A DNA stretch of 32,400 nt, from positions 1-32,400 of the forward strand of contig DYKB01000010.1 of assembly GCA_020722815.1 (NCBI GenBank), read 5' to 3'. The translations under genes and the position numbers were made by a program. Under the pieces are notes generated by a model. It saw nothing but the letters and a program-made list of their open reading frames with translations. It had not been told where the DNA came from and did not search any database. This DNA is from Caldithrix sp. (GTDB lineage Bacteria; Zhuqueibacterota; Zhuqueibacteria; Thermofontimicrobiales; Sulfurfontimicrobiaceae). Position 1 is the first letter of the stretch, and the number at the start of each line of letters is the position of its first letter. Below are positions 24,801-32,400 of the stretch, piece by piece.

Positions 24801-25477
24801 AGAGCCGTTGAATCATTAATAAGTGAGATGTGTCCAACTTCGTCAGTTAGATGACGATATAACACTTTCCAGTTATTATTTTTATAACTCAAAATCGCCC
24901 CTTCCCCCCGATTTTGAGTCGTAATCCAGCCATAACCGGCGAAGGTTACCTGGATATGATTCAGGTGATGATTGGTGGGACTGGGCACTTTCCGCCATTG
25001 GCCATTTTGATAATGCATGATTTCACCCCATTCGCATACGGCCCAGCCTTCGTTGGGACTCAGGAAGAAGATATCGCGAACAGGAACGGTATTGGGCGTT
25101 AAAATACGGTGCCAGTTTTTACCATCGTAATGCCGGAATCCAAAGCGATACTGCGATTTAATTCGGATACCAACCCAGACATCGTTTGGATTGAGTGCAT
25201 AAATCGTCAATAATTCTTCATCCGGTGAAAAGGGGATGGCTTCCCATTGCTCCTGTCGCCATTGAAAAAGCATTCGGGGATCATCGGTGATAATCCACCC
25301 GGTCGAATCGTCTAAAAAGAAAATTTTGTAAATGGCATAGCGATAGGGAGTCGGAACCGGCAGCCAGTAGAGACTGTCTGAATGTGTTTCTGATTTGAGG
25401 AATGATGCAAAGTTAAAAAAAAGGAGCATAAATCCAATAATAAAATAGTGGCTTTTAAAAAATCGGGCAATTTTCAT
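21851..25477 (-). CDS. FG-GAP/ASPIC-UnbV sensor histidine kinase
   Basis: A 1208-residue membrane sensor kinase. Signal peptide or first TM (about 8-28). Residues about 40-330 look like Ycf48/BNR-type propeller repeats (STGWIITDD, PNDVWVGI, PNEGWAVCEWGEI). Seven FG-GAP/VCBS calcium-type repeats follow, for example DVNQDGLEDLYIV (359), DIENDGYLDLYV (425), DIDGDGDPDLFI (529) and DADNDGWLDLYV (639), then an ASPIC/UnbV domain (about 738-815). Three TM helices lie at about 844-861, 871-890 and 900-920. The cytoplasmic part has a helical dimerisation region, where His942 in FEHSEWRSS is the best phosphoacceptor guess, and a HATPase domain: N box ENLFQNAERAM (1108-1118), SDNGTGIP (1142-1149), GRGGFGLF (1167-1174), GTTFELRF. 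It probably senses an extracytoplasmic ligand through the large propeller and phosphorylates the NtrC-type regulator encoded next. The HisKA region is atypical. Confidence 0.93.
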   Translation of the reverse strand: MKIARFFKSHYFIIGFMLLFFNFASFLKSETHSDSLYWLPVPTPYRYAIYKIFFLDDSTGWIITDDPRMLFQWRQEQWEAIPFSPDEELLTIYALNPNDVWVGIRIKSQYRFGFRHYDGKNWHRILTPNTVPVRDIFFLSPNEGWAVCEWGEIMHYQNGQWRKVPSPTNHHLNHIQVTFAGYGWITTQNRGEGAILSYKNNNWKVLYRHLTDEVGHISLINDSTALIAAGDHYLFEVSPDSCRKILLPSNDYAPERTSGENLFVYDERPAFYLSGTNRFYQYDSDGWRRLTWQVMNENKIIPQIKFCNFWMVVWEPDREILYRRRQEKSVPSSVSLVYKSFTKSQTVSAHEWGVAIGDVNQDGLEDLYIVDQEGINHLIGTTSSTAEPFLAGSAAADKAKVGGEIMVEGPNSMPTTYDAGISMADIENDGYLDLYVCSFYHPNILYRNKGHLKFNNFTDEAGVGGQGRAFSNLGAWSDVNFDGYLDLLVTNQLVPNNFYLNNRNGHFTEFPVLVAAMAPFGSLNASFGDIDGDGDPDLFIPNSSGRLKLLKHCGLDKKTGLPRFEDITLKAGLKPDSTEHFCHGAFADIDNDGDLDLFMTRLLLPDLLYINNGKGYFTDVSMAAGFTDSTNSASAVFFDADNDGWLDLYVTGNGFTRFYKNLNGKKFKEMTREFGLEYEGKIRGVAVADFGWKEKRTGLDGDLDLYVACDGSPSTAFINLNHGQNYLKFKLIGTQSNRDAIGAKVFLYEAGHPGEKNYLLGMREIMASGGYFSMSSTIVHFGVKPNQKYDAQFHFPSKIIITKTDLLPGQTLTVYEESGIARHFSLFRRWLLRNLITKANYVELGHFLIFLLIVVLAIVYAGRKMWGTRLSRILLSLLPITIFLVVKILTYGWHRGWNHGLPYLFGLAALALSVWLNYYFSQQTSRSEKLDRLLMACREFEHSEWRSSCLNQIGLLFVNIEPEKIIPDEIKQHVMTAIDNFYKFIYPEISKIEGLAEQVLTIEEGEFKNILPKLERLLNDAKIAVELRSKINLHQHKKIPALVTDIQKILKQISMKVDQHFSAPFYEVMHTLMDAIKNRDFTLVLEPAIPESEVQVRMPQSQLFSIFENLFQNAERAMESQPEKHIHIEIIRKQLDLYVRFSDNGTGIPADLQSQLFADGMTSKKSGRGGFGLFHAKTYLERYGGDIQIVSSHPDVGTTFELRFRIVR

Positions 25478-25908
25478 TGTTCTTCTCGCTTGAAATTCAA
25501 TTCGTTGACCGACAAACGAACTAACCGATGCAAAAGAGTATCATTTATTATTTTATTGAAATCCCCTTTTCACATCTAAGTGAACAAAAACAAACCTACA
25601 TCATATAGACGTTTGAAAAGTGTTTTTACATCCCAAAATTTTAAAAAAAGTTCATAATTCAACAAAAATTTTCCATAATGTCAAATTTATCTGAAAAAAT
25701 CTGGATCGCGGAGAAATATCATAAGATGCCGAGCAAAGCAAATCCATCAAATATATTTAAAAAGATATTCGATTTATAGACTATCATTACAGCGTTAAGT
25801 TTATAATGAAGAATGAATAAACGCAGATCGCTAATTTAAACAAAATTATTTGAAATCCTAAGATGAATCGTTTTGTCGGAGCGATAATCGTTTCCAGTGG
25901 GAAATTGA
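25478..25908. other. AT-rich region upstream of the sensor kinase, nothing recognised
   Basis: AT-rich sequence between the kinase start and the folded element at 25909. It probably holds the kinase promoter, but no convincing -35/-10 or -24/-12 pair was identified and no open frame of note is present. Confidence 0.4.
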
Positions 25909-26014
25909 CCCCCTCTGTATCTCCCCCATTTTCAAAAAACAAAAATGGGGGAGAAAACCCGGATTTTTCTCCCTCAAATTCCGTTTTTTGGAATTTGGGA
26001 AAGGCAGGAGGGGG
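25909..26014. repeat. Three-stem folded intergenic element (MITE-like palindrome)
   Basis: An outer stem CCCCCTC (25909-25915) with GAGGGGG (26008-26014) encloses two perfect hairpins. The first is CTCCCCCATTTT (25921-25932) with AAAATGGGGGAG (25942-25953), a 12-bp stem and 9-nt loop. The second is CAAATTCC (25975-25982) with GGAATTTG (25990-25997), loop GTTTTTT. The whole can fold as a cloverleaf-like structure in either strand. It sits downstream of the glucosidase gene and may end its transcript or be a mobile non-coding repeat. No coding potential was seen. Confidence 0.75.
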
Positions 26015-26093
26015 TTTTCATTGAATGCGAACCACATTCATTTCCATTTTAGAATTTCTGTTTTTATGAGTTTTTCAACTTAACGTTATAATA

Positions 26094-28346
26094 CTATTCA
26101 ACTATCCAAAATTCCGCTTGCAAACCATCAACTGCGCTTTTGCCTGCCCAAAGATGAAATTTGCCCGGTTCGGCCATCATTTTCATTTGCTGATTGTAAA
26201 AAGCCAGATCATCGGTTTGCAATTTAAAATTCACCACCTGGCGCTCACCCGGTTTTAAGGTGATCCGCTTGAATCCTTTCAATTCTTTTACCGGACGGGT
26301 AATACTGGCTACTAAATCGCGAATATAAAGTTGTACGATTTCATCCGCTGCCATTTTACCACTATTTTTAACCTGAACTGAAATTTCCAGGGTTTCACCC
26401 ATCTTTAATTTGTCGGTGGAGAGTTTCAGGTTTGAATATTCAAAATTAACATACGATAATCCATAGCCAAAGGGATATTCGGGCATCACATCCACATCCA
26501 GATAGTTGGAAACAAAGGCGACTGGATCGAGTGGGGTCCCCATTGGAATTCCTTTTTGATTGGGTGATGGTGGCCGACCGGTGTTTTTATGGGCATAATA
26601 GACCGGAATCTGACCAACGGTTTTGGGAAAGGAGACCGGTAATTTGCCGGACGGGGCATAATCCCCAAAAAGGACATCCACTATCGCCGGCCCGCCCATG
26701 GTGCCAGGATGCCAGGCGTAAATAATCGCTCCCACTTTTTCGGCAACCTGATGAAAAGTCAGGGGACGACCGGCCAATATGATCATCACGGTTGGTTTAT
26801 TTAATTTTGCAATTTCTTCGATTAATTTTTCCTGGGCACCCGGCAATTCCAGAAACGCCCGACTATGCGCCTCACCGGAAAGAATCGCCTCTTCACCCAT
26901 AAAAAGCAGTACTGCATCGGCAAGCGAGGCATACTTGAACGCCTGATCGAAGCCATCCGTACGGGTGGTGCGGCTGGTTTTCAGGCCTTCAGCGAAAAGA
27001 ATCTCGGTTTCCTTTCCAAAATAGTCCTGAAGGGCTTTCAACGGGGTAATTGTGTACTCTTGGTGGCCATCCAAAACCCAGCAGCCCAATTGGTCATGCG
27101 GCGCATTGGCCAGGGGGCCAATCACGGCAATCCGCTTGAGATTTTTTGCCAGTGGCAGGAGATGCTTTTCATTTTTTAACAAAACCAGACTTTGCCGGGC
27201 AATTTCCCGCGCCACATTTTGATTCGCCGGCGTCAACAGGACTTTTTCGCCACCTTCCGGCGTGTAAGGATTATCAAAAAGTCCGGCTTTGAACTTGATT
27301 CGCAGGATATTTCGAACACTTTCATCGATTAATTCGCTGGCAATTTGTTTTTCATTGACAAGATTTTCAAGATGATGGATATAAGCTTCTGAAACCATTT
27401 CCATATCGACACCTGCCGTGAGGGATTTCAGGGCAACGTCCTTTTCATCAACGCAAAAACCATGATTGAGCATTTCAGTCATAGAAGACCAATCACTAAC
27501 GACAAAGCCTTTGAATTGCCATTCATCCCGCAAAACTGTCCTCAATGTGAACTGATTTCCCGAAGCCGGGATGCCATCGATTTCATTAAAAGCACTCATG
27601 ATAGTGGCCACACCGGCATTGACGGCGGCACGAAACGGGGGCAGGTAAATTTCGCGCAATTGCCGCTCCGAAACCGCCGTGGTGTTATAATCCCGACCAC
27701 CTTCGGCAGCACCATACGCCACATAATGTTTGGCACAGGCGGCAAGGCGATCCGGCGCACTATAATCATTTCCCTGAAAACCGCGGGTCATGGCGGCACC
27801 TAATTGACTGGCCAGATATGGGTCTTCACCCAGTCCTTCGGCAATACGTCCCCAGCGCGGATCGCGGCAGATATCGAGCATGGGGGCAAAAGTCCAGTGA
27901 ACCCCATTCGCACGCGCCTCCCGTGCAGCAATTGCATTGCCGGCTTCAATCAGGTGGGGATTCCAACTGGCAGCCTGACCGAGCGGAATCGGGAGAACTG
28001 TTCGAAAACCATGAATCACATCGCGGCCAAAAATGAGGGGAATTCCCAGCCGGGTTTCTTCAACGGCGATTTTCTGCAGTCGATTTATATCCGCAATAGA
28101 TTCACCATTTAAAAATGAGCCGACTAATCCTTGGCGTATCGCTTCTTCCTGCATTTTGCTACCATGGCTTCCCGAATAGCTATACTGTACCATCTGGCCG
28201 ATTTTCTCTTTAAGCGTCATCTTGCCAAGTAATTCATTGACTTTATTCTCAATCTGCCCATCGGTTAAGGTGCGAGCCGTGCCCGGTATTACCAAAAGTA
28301 GATTGAAAATAAAAAGCGAAAGTATAAACATTCTAAAGGTGCGCAT
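26094..28346 (-). CDS. bglX: Secreted GH3 beta-glucosidase
   Basis: A 750-residue exported glycoside hydrolase family 3 enzyme, close in length to E. coli BglX (765). A signal peptide ends near TAR (about residue 25), and AAAGGAGG lies upstream of the ATG. The N-terminal TIM-barrel (about 35-355) includes GRDVIHGFRTVLPIPLG, RDPRWGRIAEGLGEDPYL, KHYVAYG and GFVVSDW with the expected nucleophile Asp285. The C-terminal alpha-beta domain (about 385-615) has LVLLKNE and LSGEAHSRAFLELPG, with Glu492 as likely acid/base. A fibronectin-III-like domain follows (about 635-750). It should release terminal beta-glucosyl residues from oligosaccharides in the periplasm or outside. It is divergent from the tricorn-type protease gene across 434 bp. 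The exact glycoside preference cannot be told from sequence. Confidence 0.95.
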   Translation of the reverse strand: MRTFRMFILSLFIFNLLLVIPGTARTLTDGQIENKVNELLGKMTLKEKIGQMVQYSYSGSHGSKMQEEAIRQGLVGSFLNGESIADINRLQKIAVEETRLGIPLIFGRDVIHGFRTVLPIPLGQAASWNPHLIEAGNAIAAREARANGVHWTFAPMLDICRDPRWGRIAEGLGEDPYLASQLGAAMTRGFQGNDYSAPDRLAACAKHYVAYGAAEGGRDYNTTAVSERQLREIYLPPFRAAVNAGVATIMSAFNEIDGIPASGNQFTLRTVLRDEWQFKGFVVSDWSSMTEMLNHGFCVDEKDVALKSLTAGVDMEMVSEAYIHHLENLVNEKQIASELIDESVRNILRIKFKAGLFDNPYTPEGGEKVLLTPANQNVAREIARQSLVLLKNEKHLLPLAKNLKRIAVIGPLANAPHDQLGCWVLDGHQEYTITPLKALQDYFGKETEILFAEGLKTSRTTRTDGFDQAFKYASLADAVLLFMGEEAILSGEAHSRAFLELPGAQEKLIEEIAKLNKPTVMIILAGRPLTFHQVAEKVGAIIYAWHPGTMGGPAIVDVLFGDYAPSGKLPVSFPKTVGQIPVYYAHKNTGRPPSPNQKGIPMGTPLDPVAFVSNYLDVDVMPEYPFGYGLSYVNFEYSNLKLSTDKLKMGETLEISVQVKNSGKMAADEIVQLYIRDLVASITRPVKELKGFKRITLKPGERQVVNFKLQTDDLAFYNQQMKMMAEPGKFHLWAGKSAVDGLQAEFWIVE

Positions 28347-28780
28347 TTTGAGCCTCCTTTTGTTGTTTGTGTGTTATTAAAAGTTGTAATTGATTGTTAT
28401 GTTGCATCCGCGAAATATAATCAGAAAAACATTCATTTGCAAGCCCAACATTTAAGTACAGAATTTGATTGTTTAATTTCGGTTTTTTAACAGAGAGTTT
28501 GAGAGGGCGGAGAGAAAGACTGTTTTTTTTTGTGTGTGCTTTTTGTCGTTATGGTTGAATTCACATTTTTATTTTAAAAAAAGTGTTCTGCGTCTGTATA
28601 GTTAAATTTTTCCCACGATTCGTTGAAAAATCAGAGATGAAAGATAATTTAATATCTTCACTGCTTTGATGGAAAAATGAAGATTTTTTAATTTTCCCTT
28701 GATTTATTCAGTTCCAGTATTTAATTTTAGATTTTAATTGAATTAAGATTTATTAAAATAACCAATCGAGGAGTTTTATA
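28347..28780. promoter_or_regulatory. Divergent promoter region of bglX and the tricorn-type protease gene
   Basis: 434 bp between two divergent starts, AT-rich, with T-runs and no open frame. Both promoters must lie here or overlap, but no consensus elements or palindromic operator could be picked out with confidence. The only sites I support are the ribosome binding sequences next to each start (AAAGGAGG on minus, GAGGAG on plus). Confidence 0.45.
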
Positions 28781-31700
28781 ATGTTAAAATTCAGATTTTC
28801 AATTTTTATGCTATGCGTTCTGTTTTCAAGCATCCTGTTCGCCGCAATGTCCGGCCGATTTATGCAATATCCGGATATCAATGGCGATAAAATTGTGTTT
28901 TCTTATGAAAATGACATCTGGCTGGCGCAAAAAAGTGGCGGTCTGGCTGTCCGATTGACCAGCCACCCCGGCGCTGAATATGCGCCGAAAATTTCACCGG
29001 ATGGCAAATGGATTGCTTTTACCGGCAGTTACGATGATGGCAATAATGTTTATGTAATCCCCATCGATGGTGGAATTCCCAAGCGGCTAACTTATCCCAG
29101 TGGCGGTCAGGTTGTCACCTGGACACCGGATGGAAAGAAGGTCGTTTTTCGCGCAATGTTTGAAAATAATTATCGACCGATTATTCGCCTCTATTCGGTT
29201 TCACTCGCCGGTGAATTGCCCGAACCACTCCCCGTGCCCCGTGGCGTGCTGTGTTCCTATTCGCCCGATGGCAAGAAGATGGTTTATAATCCCCGCGGCC
29301 GGGAGGAATACTATTGGAAACGCTATAAAGGTGGTCAGTATCAGGATATCTGGCAATACGATTTTGTGAAAAACCAATTTACCCCGATTACCGATTATGT
29401 GGGCAAAAATAGTTATCCCCTCTGGCTGGGCGAAAAGATGTATTTTGTTTCAGATCGGGGCGCAAACGGAATTGCCAATTTTTACACCTATCATTTTAGC
29501 ACCAAAAAGGTCGATCAAATCACGCAGTATGCCGATTTCGATGTTCAAATGCCTTCTTCGGATGGCCGGCAGATTATTTATTTACATTCCGGCTATCTTT
29601 ACCTTTTGGATGCGGCCACCGGGAAATCACAAAAGGTGGAAGTGCAAATTCCCACTGATCGCTGGCAACTGGCGGATCGCACCATCAATCCCAAAGATTA
29701 TATCCATTCCATGTCCATTTCCAACGATGGCAAAACTGCGGTTTTCGAGGCGCGCGGCGATGTTTTTCTCGTTCCAACGGATGAAAATGAAGAAACCAAA
29801 AATCTGACCCAAAGCCCCGGCACGCGGGAACGCTATCCTCAAGTGTCTCCTGATAATAAATGGGTCGCTTTTTTTTCAGACAAATCGGGTGATTATGAAC
29901 TTTATATTAAGAATTTAAAAACAACAGATGACTGGATTCAATTGACAAAAGGTGTGAAAACCACTTATTATCATCTCGAATGGTCGCCGGACAGTAAAAA
30001 AATCCTGTTTGGGGATAAAGATTTAACGATCTACTATGCCGATATTCTCACCAAAAAAGTAACCAAAATTGATGATTCGGATCAGTTGAAAAATGACGAA
30101 TTTTATTGGGAAATCAGTGATTATAGCTGGTCGCCGGACAGCAAATGGGTCACCTATTCTTTCGTTCAGTTCAATCGGAATAGCAAAATTTTCCTTTATA
30201 GTTTGGAGCAAAATAAAATTTATCCGGTAACCGATGATTTTTATGATAATCTGAATCCGTCTTTTGATGCCAATGGCGATTATCTCTATTTCCTGTCGTA
30301 TCGAAATTTTAGCGTTCAAATGGATGTTTTTGAAGATAATCATATCATCCCCCATCCGGTGCAGGTCATGCTGGTTCAGTTAAAAGCCGGACAAAAACCG
30401 CCATTTGAAAAATCAGGTGACGATAGTGCAAAATCAAAGGATGAACCTTTCCGAATTGATTTAGATGGTATTCAGCAGCGAATTTTCAGTCTGCCGGTTT
30501 CAGCCGGAAATTACTTTTTCCTGAAAGCGGGCAAAGGCATGGTGACCTGGGCTTCGGTCGATGATTTTTCTGAGGATGAATATGAAGAAATTTTTAAACC
30601 GGGCGGTCGGACTAAATGGAGTTTACATGTTTTTGATACGAAGAAAGAAAAAGAGACGGTTCTCGAATCAAAAATTAGTGACTGGAAGCTTTCAGTAAAT
30701 CGGGAACAGGTAATCTTTAAGCGAAATGCCGATTATTTCACCACCGCACTGAAAAAAATGGATTTAAAAAAAGATCCGGGTGAAAAAGTTAATCTCGATA
30801 AAATGGTTTACCGGGTTAATTCTCAGGCCGAATGGGCCCAGATTTTCAATGATGCCTGGCGTTGGTATCGCGATTTCTTTTATGATGCCGAAATGCATGG
30901 CCGTGACTGGGCAAAGATGGGGGAAAACTATCGGGCATATCTGCCGCAGCTCAATTCGCGGCAGGATTTGAACTGGCTGCTGTCACAAATGGTGGGTGAA
31001 TTGTGCGTGTCGCATACGTACATTGGCGGCGGTGATAACGGTCCGCAGGAAACGCCCGACAATCCGCTTTTTAATGGCTTACTTGGCGTTGATTTAGTGC
31101 CTGGTGCAAATGGTTTTCATCAGTTCAAAACGATTTATGGTCCAACCGATATTAATCGCGATTTGAAATCACCCTTGCTGAGACCGGATATTCAATTGAA
31201 AGAAGGCGATTATCTCATTGCTATCAATGGGAAAGAGATCAAATCTCCGGCGAATCCATATCAGTCGCTGCAGGTGACAAAAGGCCAAAAAGTGACGGTA
31301 ACCGTCAATGATAAAGCGACGGCCGCAGGTGCCAGGACTTATACCATTGAGCCCATCCGATCAGAATATACCTTGCGCTATCATCGCTGGGTCGCCGATA
31401 ATATTAAAAAAGTGCTGAAAATGAGCGATGACAACATTGGTTACATGCACATCACCGCGATGGGTGGTGATAATGTAGCGCAATTTGATCGCTACTGGCG
31501 CGCATTCCGCTATAAAAAAGGCTTGATTATCGATGTGCGCGGCAATGGCGGCGGCTGGACCGAATATTTTATCATTGATAAACTGGAACGTAAAATGACA
31601 GCTTATAATGTTTTGAAAAACATGAAGCCGTTCCGTTATCCTGGCAGCACGATTACCGGCCCCATTGCTGTCGTCACAAATGAACATAATGGATCTGATG

Positions 31701-32029
31701 GTGAAGCATTTATCGAGGATTTCAAAGCAAACAAGCTGGGAACTGTGATTGGCGTACCGTCCTGGGGTGGACTGGTCGGTATTGTAAATGGGCAGACGAC
31801 CATCGATAATGGAACCGTGCATCAATCGAACAACTCTTTTTACGGAGCTAATGGCAAATGGCTGGTGGAAAATCATGGAGCCGATCCGGATATTCTGGTG
31901 GATAATGATCCCGCATCAGTCATGGCCGGCCAGGATAAACAACTTGAAACCGCAATTCAGGTTTTATTCAAGCAGATTAAAGAAAAACCGTTTGTTTTTC
32001 CGGCGCGACCGGCTTATCCAAAAAGATAA
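28781..32029 (+). CDS. Tricorn-type S41 serine protease, exported
   Basis: A 1082-residue protein with a signal peptide (1-22, MLKFRFSIFMLCVLFSSILF). GAGGAG lies 8 nt before the ATG. Residues about 25-330 and 335-680 form two beta-propellers with TolB-like blades (APKISPDGKWIAFTG, YPQVSPDNKWVAFFSDKSG, WSPDSKWVTYSF). The catalytic part follows: a helical C1 segment (about 690-760) with Ser744-His745 in CVSHTYIGGGD, a PDZ domain (about 765-860), and the S41 core with nucleophile Ser972 in NGSDGE and Glu1030 in VENHGADP. These line up with Ser745/His746/Ser965/Glu1023 of Thermoplasma tricorn, so the tetrad is complete. It should degrade peptides, in the periplasm or outside, unlike the cytosolic archaeal enzyme. 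A hairpin follows the stop codon. Confidence 0.95.
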   Translation: MLKFRFSIFMLCVLFSSILFAAMSGRFMQYPDINGDKIVFSYENDIWLAQKSGGLAVRLTSHPGAEYAPKISPDGKWIAFTGSYDDGNNVYVIPIDGGIPKRLTYPSGGQVVTWTPDGKKVVFRAMFENNYRPIIRLYSVSLAGELPEPLPVPRGVLCSYSPDGKKMVYNPRGREEYYWKRYKGGQYQDIWQYDFVKNQFTPITDYVGKNSYPLWLGEKMYFVSDRGANGIANFYTYHFSTKKVDQITQYADFDVQMPSSDGRQIIYLHSGYLYLLDAATGKSQKVEVQIPTDRWQLADRTINPKDYIHSMSISNDGKTAVFEARGDVFLVPTDENEETKNLTQSPGTRERYPQVSPDNKWVAFFSDKSGDYELYIKNLKTTDDWIQLTKGVKTTYYHLEWSPDSKKILFGDKDLTIYYADILTKKVTKIDDSDQLKNDEFYWEISDYSWSPDSKWVTYSFVQFNRNSKIFLYSLEQNKIYPVTDDFYDNLNPSFDANGDYLYFLSYRNFSVQMDVFEDNHIIPHPVQVMLVQLKAGQKPPFEKSGDDSAKSKDEPFRIDLDGIQQRIFSLPVSAGNYFFLKAGKGMVTWASVDDFSEDEYEEIFKPGGRTKWSLHVFDTKKEKETVLESKISDWKLSVNREQVIFKRNADYFTTALKKMDLKKDPGEKVNLDKMVYRVNSQAEWAQIFNDAWRWYRDFFYDAEMHGRDWAKMGENYRAYLPQLNSRQDLNWLLSQMVGELCVSHTYIGGGDNGPQETPDNPLFNGLLGVDLVPGANGFHQFKTIYGPTDINRDLKSPLLRPDIQLKEGDYLIAINGKEIKSPANPYQSLQVTKGQKVTVTVNDKATAAGARTYTIEPIRSEYTLRYHRWVADNIKKVLKMSDDNIGYMHITAMGGDNVAQFDRYWRAFRYKKGLIIDVRGNGGGWTEYFIIDKLERKMTAYNVLKNMKPFRYPGSTITGPIAVVTNEHNGSDGEAFIEDFKANKLGTVIGVPSWGGLVGIVNGQTTIDNGTVHQSNNSFYGANGKWLVENHGADPDILVDNDPASVMAGQDKQLETAIQVLFKQIKEKPFVFPARPAYPKR

Positions 32030-32037
32030 AGTATGAA

Positions 32038-32089
32038 CCACGAAACACTTGAAAAATACGAAGGGTTGATTTTTCCCGGTGTTTCGTGG
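32038..32089 (+). terminator. Hairpin after the tricorn-type protease gene
   Basis: CCACGAAACAC (32038-32048) pairs perfectly with GTGTTTCGTGG (32079-32089). An inner stem AAAAAT (32052-32057) with ATTTTT (32069-32074) shortens the loop. It starts 9 bp after the stop codon and is followed by ACTCTTATTTT. The ACCACGAAACAC half also resembles a dispersed repeat seen in other genomes. Terminator function is inferred. Confidence 0.6.
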
Positions 32090-32184
32090 ACTCTTATTTT
32101 AATAGAATCACACATGATGAGACTCAGGCTATTGTTCAGTGTGATAATGAAAGCCACATCGGCACTTTGTAGCTGAATGGAATT

Positions 32185-32400
32185 CTTCCCGCGCAGCTTT
32201 TGACCTTCCCCGCGAGGTTTTTGACCCTTCCCGCGCAGTTGTTGACCTTCCCCGCGAGGCTATTGACCCTTCCCGCGCAGTTGTTGACCTTCCCCGCGAG
32301 GTTATGACCTTCCCCGCGAGGCTTTTGACCCTTCCCGCGCGATTGTGACCTTCCCCGCGAGGCTTTTGACCCTTCCCGCGCGATTGTGACCTTCCCCGCG
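32185..32400. repeat. GC-rich 20-21 bp tandem array, alternating unit types, continuing past the window
   Basis: About eleven units alternate between CTTCCCCGCGAGG and CCTTCCCGCGCAG/CCTTCCCGCGCG cores, each followed by a T/G-rich spacer ending TTGAC or GTGAC. Most units are 21 bp, so the alternating pair gives a 42-bp period; at least one is 20 bp. The GC content is far above the surrounding sequence. The array is cut by the window end. A minus-strand frame is open from 32399 to a stop at 32136, but the repeat changes frame inside it, which argues against a gene. Confidence 0.88.

Noticed and set aside
27462..28112. Plus-strand open frames of 113 and 102 codons inside bglX
   Set aside because: They lie entirely antisense to a well-conserved GH3 gene, lack ribosome sites and have no recognisable domain.
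31361..31876. Minus-strand open frame of 171 codons inside the protease gene
   Set aside because: It is antisense to the catalytic S41 region, a common by-product of codon use; no motif or ribosome site supports it.
28781..32029. Annotation as a simple TolB or WD40 protein
   Set aside because: The PDZ domain and the Ser744-His745, Ser972, Glu1030 set identify a tricorn-type S41 protease.
32185..32400. CRISPR array
   Set aside because: Units are contiguous 20-21 bp repeats with short similar linkers, not repeats separated by unique spacers.

Overview
The window looks like chromosomal DNA from an uncultured-type bacterium of the Calditrichota/KSB1/Ignavibacteria neighbourhood (Fibrobacterota-Chlorobiota-Bacteroidota side of the tree). 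This is inference from gene content: a secreted protein ending in a FlgD-like type IX secretion sorting domain (LLQNYPNPFNPET), a CRTAC1/ASPIC-UnbV style FG-GAP sensor kinase, a secreted tricorn-type protease, AT-leaning base composition and strong AAGGAGG-type ribosome binding sites. No rRNA, tRNA, transposase, phage or CRISPR locus was seen.

Layout. All genes from 172 to 28346 lie on the minus strand; only the last gene (28781-32029) is on plus. In minus-strand transcription order the genes are: bglX-like GH3 glucosidase (28346-26094); a large FG-GAP/ASPIC-UnbV sensor histidine kinase (25477-21851) followed by its NtrC-family regulator (21703-20336); a coiled-coil protein built on a 21-bp minisatellite (20044-19379); an intergenic 174-bp tandem repeat array; a probable four-gene operon of degenerate receiver, coiled-coil/outer-membrane protein, double zinc ribbon and DUF4177-like protein (18510-16198); a TPR/CsgG-like protein (16020-14662); a WD40 protein (14573-13575); a 1791-residue secreted C39-peptidase/PPC/CARDB/T9SS protein (12830-7455); a tight three-gene unit of beta-helix-FKBP fusion, small lipoprotein and two-TM membrane protein (7365-3412); a LysM membrane protein (2895-2251); and a pseudokinase-zinc ribbon-PP2C phosphatase fusion (1977-172). 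The divergent plus-strand gene encodes a tricorn-type S41 protease with its complete catalytic tetrad.

How it may work together. Most products are exported or membrane-bound and many are signalling proteins: a kinase/sigma-54 activator pair, a PP2C phosphatase carrying a pseudokinase, a pseudo-receiver, and beta-propeller proteins. The best candidates for something undescribed are (i) the FG-GAP sensor kinase paired with an NtrC regulator carrying GAFTNA instead of GAFTGA, (ii) the pseudo-receiver/coiled-coil OMP/zinc ribbon/DUF4177 operon, whose upstream region carries two similar palindromes and a -24/-12-like element, (iii) the beta-helix-FKBP operon, and (iv) the C39-headed T9SS cargo.

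The intergenic DNA is rich in structured repeats: palindromes at 48-97, 2039-2073, 21751-21800 and 25909-26014 (a three-stem folded element), a 174-bp tandem array at 18790-19341, and 21-bp arrays at 12954-13037 (AT-rich) and 32185-32400 (GC-rich, running off the window). All functional statements rest on motif reading by eye; no database search was possible.
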